NCBI GenBank assembly: GCA_003506995.1
Contig: DNXB01000601.1
Location: 1-5,241, forward strand
Direction: 5' to 3'
DNA from: Verrucomicrobiales bacterium
GTDB taxonomy: Bacteria; Verrucomicrobiota; Verrucomicrobiia; Verrucomicrobiales; Verrucomicrobiaceae
Length of the DNA: 5,241 nt
Shown here: positions 1 through 5,241 of the stretch, piece after piece
Position numbering within the stretch: the stretch's first letter is position 1
Layout: each line of letters starts with the position of its first letter
Notes under the pieces: generated by a model
The model's database searches: none
The model's input: only the letters and a program-made list of their open reading frames with translations
Told to the model about the DNA's origin: nothing
Program-made: the position numbers and the translations under genes

Positions 1-2
1 TG

Positions 3-1742
3 CTGATACCGTTGTCGCTGGCGTGCTTGTTCACCTTCCTGCTGAACCCTCTGGTCAAGCCGCTGTGTCGGTGGGGGCTTCCACGAGCGGCCAGTGTGGG
101 CGTGGTGACTGTCATGGGGTTTTCCACATTGGCGCTCGTGGCATGGCTTTTGGGCGGAGAGCTGGCCAGCCTGGCCAATGATCTCCCCAATCATCGCCAG
201 AACATTCAAAAGCGTGTCGAGGCGCTCCAAAAAATCGGTGACATCCAGATGCTTCAGCGACTGCGCAAGCTGGCCGGAGATGTCAGCCCTCCCGCCCAAA
301 CGCACATCGGACCTGGGGAAACTGCGCCAGCCGTTTCATCCTCCCCGCCAGGCAGTGAAACGGCGTTGATGAAAGCGCTCGGCATCGTCGTGCCCACCCT
401 TGCCGAAGGACTGGGAACCGCGGCACTGGTGGTGCTGTTTGTCATGTTCATGCTCCTGCGCCTGGATGACATCGGCCAGCGTGTGGCGCGTCTGGTGGGC
501 TACGGCCGCCTGACACTCACTACCAAGGCGATCGACGAGACCGGGGAGCGCGTCAGCCGTTATCTGCTCATGCAGGGGACGCTGAATGCCATTTATGGCC
601 TGATGCTGGGCCTGGGACTGGCCGTGATTGGCCTGCCTTACGTCGTTCTGTGGGGAGTGCTGGCCGCCATCTTCCGTTTCATCCCGTATGTGGGGCCGTG
701 GATCGTGGCCGTGCTGCCCATCAGTCTGAGTCTCGCCGTGTTTGATGGCTGGGCACAGCCGCTGGTGGTTGTCGCGCTCATCGTCGTTCTTGAACTGCTG
801 ACCAATATGATTTTGGAGCCCATCCTTTACGGCCACAGCGCGGGGGTGTCTGATTTTGCCCTGCTGCTGGCCATCGCCTTCTGGACATGGCTCTGGGGTG
901 GTGTGGGGCTGGTGCTGGCGACGCCACTGACCGTCTGCATCGTGGTTTTCTGCAAGCACATCCCGGCTCTCGAGTGGGTGGACATCATGATGGGCGAAAA
1001 CCCACCCCCGCTGCCCTATCTCAGTTACTATCAGCACCACCTGGCATGCAACGAGGACGTGGCGCAGGCCGTCCTCGAAGCCTCGGTGCGGAAAGACGGG
1101 ATCGAAACAACCTTGGAAGGCATCGCCCTGCCCGCCCTGGTTTTGACAAGGCGTGAAGAAGTCCTGGGCAAGATCGACCATGACGAGGCATCCCAGATCT
1201 ATCAAGGCATGCGCTCAGCTTTCATGCTCCTGAAAGAAAACACCGACGCCTCTGCCGCCGGCAAAGCGAATGCGGCGGAGGACGCCTTGAGTCTGGCAGG
1301 CTCAACAGGCCCGCCACAGGGTATGGTCCGAATGATCGGGCATGCCTTGCACGGCGAGGCTGATGCACTGGCGCTGGAGATGCTTGCCGCGCGCCTTCCG
1401 CCATCCGCCGTGCTTGAGGTGTCTGCCGGGTCTCGTCTCATTGGGGAGCTGGTGCATGAGCTTGAGGAGAAAAAGGCGGACGTCGTCTGCATCAGCGCCC
1501 TGCCGCCTCAGTCGCGCTTGGTCGTGAGCACGTTGTGCCGACGCTTGCGCAGCAAGCTGCCTGATCTCAAGATTCTTGTATGCCGCTGGGGACTCAGCGG
1601 CCAGGAGTTTGATCCGAAACCACTAAGCAAATCCGGCGCGACATGGGTGGCCTCCTCCCTCAAGGAGGCGCGTGAAATCTTGGAAGGCGTGATCGTTCAA
1701 CAAGGCACCCCCGCATCCCACGATTCCGGGCGCCAATCTTGA
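3..1742 (+). CDS. AI-2E family transporter (TqsA/PerM-like) with C-terminal degenerate B12-binding-like domain, 5' partial
   Basis: This is a polytopic inner-membrane permease of the AI-2E transporter family, whose members include exporters of autoinducer-2 and Na+/H+ antiporters; the substrate here is unknown. The frame is open to the window edge. The first possible start, TTG at 12, already lies inside the usual first membrane segment, so roughly 30-40 N-terminal residues are probably missing. Counting from TTG 12, hydrophobic segments lie near 1-15, 27-48, 122-149, 186-222, 226-244, 250-265 and 281-313. Family signatures are IPYVGPW (224-230) and the stretch 269-312, containing EPILYGHSAGVS and LLATPLTV. 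Residues 92-117 form a Pro/Ser-rich loop. Residues about 325-410 match the helical extension seen in long AI-2E proteins (YYQHHLACNEDVAQAVLEA). Residues about 436-560 look like a Rossmann-type B12-binding fold (ADVVCISALPP, LKILVCRWG), but DxHxxG is absent. It abuts the next gene. The family is firm; transport of AI-2 is not implied. Confidence 0.9.
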   Translation: MIPLSLACLFTFLLNPLVKPLCRWGLPRAASVGVVTVMGFSTLALVAWLLGGELASLANDLPNHRQNIQKRVEALQKIGDIQMLQRLRKLAGDVSPPAQTHIGPGETAPAVSSSPPGSETALMKALGIVVPTLAEGLGTAALVVLFVMFMLLRLDDIGQRVARLVGYGRLTLTTKAIDETGERVSRYLLMQGTLNAIYGLMLGLGLAVIGLPYVVLWGVLAAIFRFIPYVGPWIVAVLPISLSLAVFDGWAQPLVVVALIVVLELLTNMILEPILYGHSAGVSDFALLLAIAFWTWLWGGVGLVLATPLTVCIVVFCKHIPALEWVDIMMGENPPPLPYLSYYQHHLACNEDVAQAVLEASVRKDGIETTLEGIALPALVLTRREEVLGKIDHDEASQIYQGMRSAFMLLKENTDASAAGKANAAEDALSLAGSTGPPQGMVRMIGHALHGEADALALEMLAARLPPSAVLEVSAGSRLIGELVHELEEKKADVVCISALPPQSRLVVSTLCRRLRSKLPDLKILVCRWGLSGQEFDPKPLSKSGATWVASSLKEAREILEGVIVQQGTPASHDSGRQS

Positions 1743-2933
1743 ATGTCCATGAAGTCCTCTGCCAGCATCGACACCACGGACGGGCATGTTCTTTGCTGGC
1801 ATGACACGGGCGGGAAATTGCTGGCAGCCGAGCTCGACGCCATCGTCAACGCCAGGGAAAGCATCCGTTTCGAGCATTACATCTTTCGCGCCTCGCCCGT
1901 GGGGGGGCGTTTTCGCGACGCGCTGACAGAGGCGGCAAGGCGTGGAGTGCGCGTGGTCGTCCTGCTCGATTATGTGGGATGCCTGGGCCTGCCGCAGACC
2001 TATTTTAGCGAGATGTCCAGCCTCGGCGGCAAGATCATTTGGTTCAATCCGGTGCACTGGCGTTTCTGGTCGTTTCGCGATCATCGCAAGATTCTCGTGG
2101 TGGATGACTCCCTGGCGTTGATCGGCGGCTGCAATATTGCTCCCGAATATGAAGGGGACGGCATCACCGACGGCTGGAGGGATGGCGGGATCGCCGTCAC
2201 GGGTCCGGTGGTGCGGCACCTTATCGAGTCCTTTGAGTCCCAGGTCGAGAAAGCCGGCAACAAAATCTGGCGCGCGCGCAAGCAAGGTCGCAGCGGCTGG
2301 GTGGAGACTGGAGAGGATGTCGCATTGCTGCTGACGCGACCTGGATTTCATCAGGGGGCGTTGCAGAGAGCTTTGTGCCGAGATCTGCTTCACGCGCAGG
2401 ACATTGCCATCACCATGGCCTATTTTCTGCCGGTTGGACGCGCCAGGCGGATGCTGCTGCGCGCCGCCAGGCTGGCGCGCAGCTTCCGCCTGCTCCTCCC
2501 AGGCAGAAGCGATGTGCCGATGATGCAGATCGCGTCACGGGCGCTCTATGGCCAGTTCCAGCGGCGCGGCGCACAGATCCACGAGTATCAGCCGCAGGTG
2601 CTGCACGCCAAAGTGATCATTGTGGACGACATCGTTTACATCGGCTCGGCCAACCTTGACCCCCGCAGCCTCAACATCAATTTTGAAGTCATGCTACGCA
2701 TTCGCAACGCAGCGCTTGCGGAGCAGGCGCGCGCCACTTTTCAGCGGGATCTCACGCATAGTCAGCCGGTGATGAAGCTGTCATGGCGACACCCGGCAAA
2801 CTGGTGGCAGCGCCTCAAACAAAAACTCGCCCGGATGTTTTTCACGCGGCTCGATCTCGGCGTCGCCCAGTTCTTGGTGCAAAAGGTCGAGCGACGCGGC
2901 GCCGGGCCGGTCCCACCACACCAAGCATCCTGA
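1743..2933 (+). CDS. Phospholipase D-like / cardiolipin synthase-family protein (ClsB-like)
   Basis: This is a 396-residue HKD-superfamily enzyme. Such proteins transfer phosphatidyl groups between phospholipids, making cardiolipin or related lipids, or hydrolyse phospholipids at the membrane. Both catalytic motifs are complete: H114-x-K116-x4-D121, followed by GG 128-129 and N131, and H288-x-K290-x4-D295, followed by GSAN (301-304). The N-terminal lobe carries the family pattern EHYIF (44-48) and GVRVVVLLDY (68-77). WRDGGIAVTGP (145-155) matches the strand after motif 1. There is no N-terminal membrane helix, so it resembles short cardiolipin synthases such as ClsB rather than ClsA; attachment is probably peripheral, perhaps through the basic Trp/Phe-rich C-terminal segment at 348-383. 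The ATG directly follows the TGA of the permease gene with no spacer and no obvious Shine-Dalgarno, which favours translational coupling. A second ATG at 1749 (M3) is an alternative start. The fold is certain; cardiolipin synthesis as the reaction is likely but inferred. Confidence 0.93.
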   Translation: MSMKSSASIDTTDGHVLCWHDTGGKLLAAELDAIVNARESIRFEHYIFRASPVGGRFRDALTEAARRGVRVVVLLDYVGCLGLPQTYFSEMSSLGGKIIWFNPVHWRFWSFRDHRKILVVDDSLALIGGCNIAPEYEGDGITDGWRDGGIAVTGPVVRHLIESFESQVEKAGNKIWRARKQGRSGWVETGEDVALLLTRPGFHQGALQRALCRDLLHAQDIAITMAYFLPVGRARRMLLRAARLARSFRLLLPGRSDVPMMQIASRALYGQFQRRGAQIHEYQPQVLHAKVIIVDDIVYIGSANLDPRSLNINFEVMLRIRNAALAEQARATFQRDLTHSQPVMKLSWRHPANWWQRLKQKLARMFFTRLDLGVAQFLVQKVERRGAGPVPPHQAS

Positions 2934-2940
2934 CCGGGCC
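2904..2940 (+). other. Imperfect inverted repeat over the stop codon of the PLD gene
   Basis: The arms GGGCCGGTC (2904-2912) and GACCGGGCC (2932-2940) pair at eight of nine positions around a 19-nt loop. The TGA stop (2931-2933) sits at the edge of the right arm. No T-tract follows, so it is not a standard intrinsic terminator. It could stabilise the 3' end of the transcript or be chance in GC-rich DNA. Confidence 0.3.
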
Positions 2941-2960
2941 ATGTTGCAAAGCCCGCCTGT

Positions 2961-3000
2961 CGCCCAAATGGGCGGTCGATGGCGGGGCGGCCGCCATTGA
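2961..3000 (+). other. Tandem hairpins downstream of the PLD gene
   Basis: Two adjacent inverted repeats are visible. The first is CGCCC (2961-2965) with GGGCG (2970-2974) around AAAT. The second is TCGATGGCGG (2976-2985) with CCGCCATTGA (2991-3000), ten pairs including one G-T wobble, around the five-base loop GGCGG. The second is strong enough to form in RNA. Neither strand shows a T-tract after it. It may protect the 3' end of the upstream transcript or act in non-canonical termination. Confidence 0.45.
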
Positions 3001-3067
3001 AAACGCAGTGCTTCGCATGATGGGGCGCTCAAAGCAGCGGCTCAAAAAAGATGCTGCCCGCAATCCA

Positions 3068-3141
3068 GATTCATGAAGCCGGCTGATTCATGCTTATGAA
3101 AGAGTGAGGGTTACACCTGATGGTGGTCCATGAATTTTTTT
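3068..3141 (+). terminator. Repeat cluster ending in a T-tract; possible terminator or alternative-folding element
   Basis: GATTCATG occurs twice, at 3068-3075 and 3085-3092, with starts 17 bases apart. The second copy's ATTCATG (3086-3092) can pair perfectly with CATGAAT (3129-3135), which runs directly into seven T (3135-3141). A small CACC/GGTG hairpin (3114-3125) sits inside that loop. The same ATTCATG can instead pair with CATGAA at 3072-3077, so the two folds exclude each other. A long loop of 36 bases and A-T-rich arms make this a weak terminator at best. The T-tract just before the PRC-barrel leader is the main reason for the call. Confidence 0.25.
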
Positions 3142-3200
3142 AGTCAGGCGTTCTTCAAAGATGGTCACAACCAGCATCACACTGACCTATCAACCCAAAG

Positions 3201-3208
3201 AGGAAGGA
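3201..3208 (+). promoter_or_regulatory. Shine-Dalgarno that fixes the start of the PRC-barrel gene
   Basis: AGGAAGGA lies six bases before the ATG at 3215. The upstream in-frame ATG at 3161 has no comparable site. The encoded N-terminus from 3215 is also a clean signal peptide, so both lines of evidence agree on 3215. Confidence 0.85.
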
Positions 3209-3214
3209 ACCTTT

Positions 3215-4306
3215 ATGAAACTAAAATCAATCTTCATGACAAGCGCTCTCGCGGCGTCATGCCTCTGCCTGCGGGCACAGGAAACACCCAGGGCCAACGA
3301 GGAGATGCCGCCTGTGTATGTGTATGGGCCGGCAGAGGGGGCGACCAAAGGCAAAGGGCGGCTGTACGCGCCGGTGAAGCATTTCACGGAACTCGTCGGT
3401 TTGGAAGTCAGGAACTTCCAGAATGAAGAGCTCGGGAAAATCAGATTCGTCACGGTTGACTTGGAAAATGCGCGCGTGGTCGATGTTGTCATCACCTCCG
3501 GCGGGGGATTCTTTCGTCGGGATACCATGACAACAGCCGTCCCTCCGCTCGCATTAAAGTTTGATGCCAACAGCCGAATCGCGCGACTGAACATGAGCAA
3601 GGCGCGCTTCGATGCCGCGTCGAGGTTCATCACGTCTGATGCGGCCGCCTATTCCAATCGCGAGCGGGTGGCCGCGGTCATGCGTTACTTTGGCCAGGAG
3701 CCCTGGTTCTTCCACGAGGGCCAGGTTGCCAGTAAAAATGGGCGGCTCCTGAACCTTGGGCATGTGCGAAGGACCGAATCCATCGTCGGCCTTCAGATCA
3801 AGAACACACGAGGGCAATATCTGGGCTGGGTTTCCACGCTGATGATTGACTTGCCCAAGGGGCGGGTCGTCCATGTCGTGAATGAGACGGAGTCCATGGA
3901 TGGCGAAGGCAGTCTCATCATCCAGCCAGGACAACTGCGTTATAATCACGCGCACAATGGCCTGGTGCTGGATAAAAGCTTTGTGGAACTCAAAGAGGAG
4001 CCGCGCTTCAAATGGGGGTCCGTGTACCGTAACACCTATCAGGAAGAGCTTCATGCGAACAGGGCCGCTTCAAGCGGACAGGGAGGCATCACCAGGAAAA
4101 ATGAGCAGCAGCCCCTTGTCAGAAAGGTCGCCTCAATCCAGCAAGGAAAGAGCTTGCGTGAGGCGCAGAAGCCCCAGCGGAGCAAACATGCCATCTCTTC
4201 TCATTCAAAAGCCATGGTGGGTTCCGCGCACAAAACCACACGTCAGCAATCACCGGGCAAGGCCGCCCCTCCGCCGTCTCGTCAAATGCTGGCCGCGTCT
4301 CAGTAA
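3215..4306 (+). CDS. Exported protein with two PRC-barrel domains and a basic low-complexity tail
   Basis: PRC-barrels are small beta-barrel adaptor domains found in photosynthetic reaction centre H subunits and the RNA-processing protein RimM; no enzymatic activity is expected. The protein is 363 residues from the ATG at 3215. Residues 1-21 form a signal peptide (KLK, a hydrophobic core, then LRA before QE), predicting export to the periplasm or envelope. The first barrel is at about 59-138 (LVGLEVRNFQNEELGKI, then AVPPLALKFD at 108-117). A linker follows with YFGQEPWFF at 158-166. The second barrel is at about 188-266 (ESIVGLQIKNTRGQYLGWV, ending EEPRFKW). Residues about 280-363 are rich in Gln, Ser, Lys, Arg and Ala and look disordered, so they may bind an anionic surface or polymer; that is inference. 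Starting at ATG 3161 would put 18 residues ahead of the signal peptide. It lies downstream of the lipid enzyme but behind a long gap, so it is probably a separate transcript. Its function is unknown. Confidence 0.88.
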   Translation: MKLKSIFMTSALAASCLCLRAQETPRANEEMPPVYVYGPAEGATKGKGRLYAPVKHFTELVGLEVRNFQNEELGKIRFVTVDLENARVVDVVITSGGGFFRRDTMTTAVPPLALKFDANSRIARLNMSKARFDAASRFITSDAAAYSNRERVAAVMRYFGQEPWFFHEGQVASKNGRLLNLGHVRRTESIVGLQIKNTRGQYLGWVSTLMIDLPKGRVVHVVNETESMDGEGSLIIQPGQLRYNHAHNGLVLDKSFVELKEEPRFKWGSVYRNTYQEELHANRAASSGQGGITRKNEQQPLVRKVASIQQGKSLREAQKPQRSKHAISSHSKAMVGSAHKTTRQQSPGKAAPPPSRQMLAASQ

Positions 4307-4472
4307 GTTCACTTGTCCACAGAGGTGGAGCGCTCGCTTGCTCTGACCGGCTTTTGGGACGGGCAGACTTGCTGGTAAGCCAGGTTATTGCAGGCTCGGG
4401 GGCCGCCAACCGGCGGCTCCTGGTTTCGCCGGCGCTTGCAAAACCTTCCTGCCTGTGGTTTCTACGCGGCCC
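4307..4472. other. Intergenic region and leader upstream of ilvE
   Basis: This 166-bp gap contains no supported gene. It has a strong hairpin at 4397-4422 and a TGGTTTC direct repeat (4421-4427 and 4456-4462) around AAACC (4441-4445). No T-tract marks the end of the PRC-barrel transcript; small palindromes such as GAGCGCTC near 4329 are too short to call. No clear -35/-10 pair was found, and the ilvE start has no purine-rich Shine-Dalgarno. Confidence 0.55.
4397..4422 (+). other. Strong GC hairpin in the ilvE leader
   Basis: Positions 4397-4407 pair with 4412-4422 over eleven positions (nine Watson-Crick, two G-T) around the loop AACC. The following bases (GTTTCGCC) are not a T-run, so this is not a textbook terminator. 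It lies 50 bases before the ilvE start and could end the upstream transcript imperfectly or shape the ilvE leader RNA. Confidence 0.45.
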
Positions 4473-5241
4473 ATGTCTGCGAACCTCCTTATTTATCTCG
4501 ATGGCAAGATCGTCCCGGAAGCCGAGGCCAAGATCTCCGTCTTTGACCACGGCCTGCTCTATGGCGACGGGGTGTTTGAAGGCATTCGCATCTACAGCGG
4601 CCGCGTCTTCCGCCTGACGGAGCATTTGCACCGGCTGTACGACTGCGCACGCGCGATCTGCCTGACGATTCCGATTAGTTTCGAGGAGATGGAGAAAGCC
4701 ACGCTGGAAACGGTGGCCGCGAACAATCTGCGAGATGGTTACATCCGCCTCGTCATCACGCGTGGTGTCGGATCACTGGGTTTGAACCCCTACCAATGCC
4801 CCAAGGCGAGTGTCATCATCATCGCCAACACCATCGCGTTGTACCCGCAGGAGCGCTATGAAAAGGGGCTGAACCTCATCACCTGCGGCACCCGGCGTCC
4901 GAACTCCGCCGCGCTCAGCCCCCAGGTGAAGAGCCTGAACTACCTGAACAACATCATGGCCAAGATCGAGTGTCTTCAGGCCGGGTGCGACGAGGGCATC
5001 ATGCTCAACGACCAGGGTCTCGTATCTGAATGCACGGGGGACAATGTCTTCATCGTCAAAAACGGCAAGGTCAGCACCCCGCCGATCTCGTCCGGCGCTC
5101 TTGACGGCATCACCCGCCGCGCGGTGATCGAAATCCTGGCCGGCATGGGCATCCCATGCGCCGAGACACCGATGACGCGGTTTGACATTTACACGGCGGA
5201 CGAGTGTTTCCTCACCGGCACCGCCGCCGAGGTCATCGCCG
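4473..5241 (+). CDS. ilvE: Branched-chain amino acid aminotransferase, 3' partial
   Basis: This is a fold-type IV PLP enzyme that catalyses the last step of leucine, isoleucine and valine synthesis, reversible transamination between the branched 2-oxo acids and glutamate in the cytoplasm. 256 residues are visible before the window edge; the family is usually about 285-310 long, so roughly 30-50 are missing. Visible family features are YLDGKIVPEAEAKISVFDHG (8-27), YGDGVFEGIR (30-39), RLVITRG (92-98), the PLP-binding lysine K153 in KSLNYLNN, E187 in SECTGDNVF (the cofactor-contacting glutamate) and TADECFLTGTAAEV near the end. The SLNYLNN and TADE/TGTAAE combination points to a branched-chain aminotransferase rather than a D-amino-acid aminotransferase or aminodeoxychorismate lyase. 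The ATG at 4473 gives the usual N-terminus but lacks an evident Shine-Dalgarno. The 166-bp spacing suggests it is independent of the PRC-barrel gene. Confidence 0.95.
   Translation, partial: MSANLLIYLDGKIVPEAEAKISVFDHGLLYGDGVFEGIRIYSGRVFRLTEHLHRLYDCARAICLTIPISFEEMEKATLETVAANNLRDGYIRLVITRGVGSLGLNPYQCPKASVIIIANTIALYPQERYEKGLNLITCGTRRPNSAALSPQVKSLNYLNNIMAKIECLQAGCDEGIMLNDQGLVSECTGDNVFIVKNGKVSTPPISSGALDGITRRAVIEILAGMGIPCAETPMTRFDIYTADECFLTGTAAEVIA

Larger units (their letters stand above)
2934..3214. other. Intergenic region between PLD and PRC-barrel genes
   Basis: This 281-bp gap has no convincing gene. It holds a GC-rich hairpin pair in its first 70 bases, a run of AT-richer repeats with a seven-T tract around 3068-3141, and the Shine-Dalgarno of the next gene. 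Its length and base composition, different from the coding sequence around it, fit a transcription boundary with the promoter of the PRC-barrel gene inside it. I cannot pick out convincing -35 and -10 elements. The only start-to-stop frame of note in its first half is a 19-codon basic peptide at 3017-3076, which lacks a ribosome binding site. Confidence 0.6.

Noticed and set aside
336..1205. 289-codon open frame on the - strand
   Set aside because: It lies wholly opposite the well-supported AI-2E gene. Its product is rich in His, Gln and Asp with no family pattern, as expected for a shadow frame in GC-rich DNA.
1320..1692. A working cobalamin sensor in the permease tail
   Set aside because: The fold resemblance is reasonable, but no DxHxxG motif is present, so cobalamin binding is not claimed.
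1623..2393. 256-codon open frame on the - strand
   Set aside because: It lies opposite the permease end and the PLD gene, including catalytic motif 1. The product has no recognisable domain.
3017..3076. 19-codon basic peptide MMGRSKQRLKKDAARNPDS in the gap
   Set aside because: There is no Shine-Dalgarno, no recognised family and no sign of conservation. It is the tail of a longer shadow frame that overlaps the PLD gene.
3215..3262. Possible lipoprotein lipobox (LAASC) in the PRC-barrel signal peptide
   Set aside because: The -3 position relative to Cys16 is Ala rather than Leu/Val/Ile, and a signal peptidase I site (LRA before QE) follows. Ordinary secretion fits better.
3938..3952. TATAAT-like sequence inside the PRC-barrel gene
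   Set aside because: It lies within conserved coding sequence (LRYNHAHNG) with no gene starting nearby, so it is probably coincidental.

Overview
The window is a G+C-rich bacterial segment with four genes, all on the + strand. The first and last run off the window edges. The mix suggests a Gram-negative, probably Verrucomicrobiota-like organism (Prosthecobacter/Verrucomicrobium type): an AI-2E permease with a C-terminal extension, an HKD cardiolipin synthase-like enzyme, an exported tandem PRC-barrel protein, and a branched-chain aminotransferase with the signature SECTGDN. This placement is inferred from remembered resemblance, not from a search.

Layout. Positions 1-1742 hold an AI-2E family membrane permease, 5' truncated, fused to a soluble domain resembling a cobalamin-binding fold without the cobalamin histidine motif. 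Its stop codon touches the ATG of an intact phospholipase D/cardiolipin synthase-like gene (1743-2933), so the two are probably co-transcribed and translationally coupled. A gap of about 280 bp (2934-3214) follows, with a compact GC hairpin and a cluster of ATTCATG/CATGAA repeats ending in seven T. Next is an exported protein with two PRC-barrel domains and a basic, low-complexity tail (3215-4306). Its start is best placed at 3215, behind a strong Shine-Dalgarno sequence, rather than at the upstream ATG 3161. A second gap (4307-4472) contains a strong hairpin and a repeated TGGTTTC. The window ends in the 5' part of ilvE (4473 to the edge).

The first three genes look like an envelope or stress-related neighbourhood: membrane permease, phospholipid enzyme and exported PRC-barrel protein. 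ilvE is a housekeeping amino-acid gene and is probably a separate unit. I see no mobile element, CRISPR array, tRNA, rRNA or phage gene. I did not find a clearly new system. The points most worth following up are the permease-sensor fusion coupled to the phospholipid enzyme, the exported tandem PRC-barrel protein, and the repeat structure in the two gaps.
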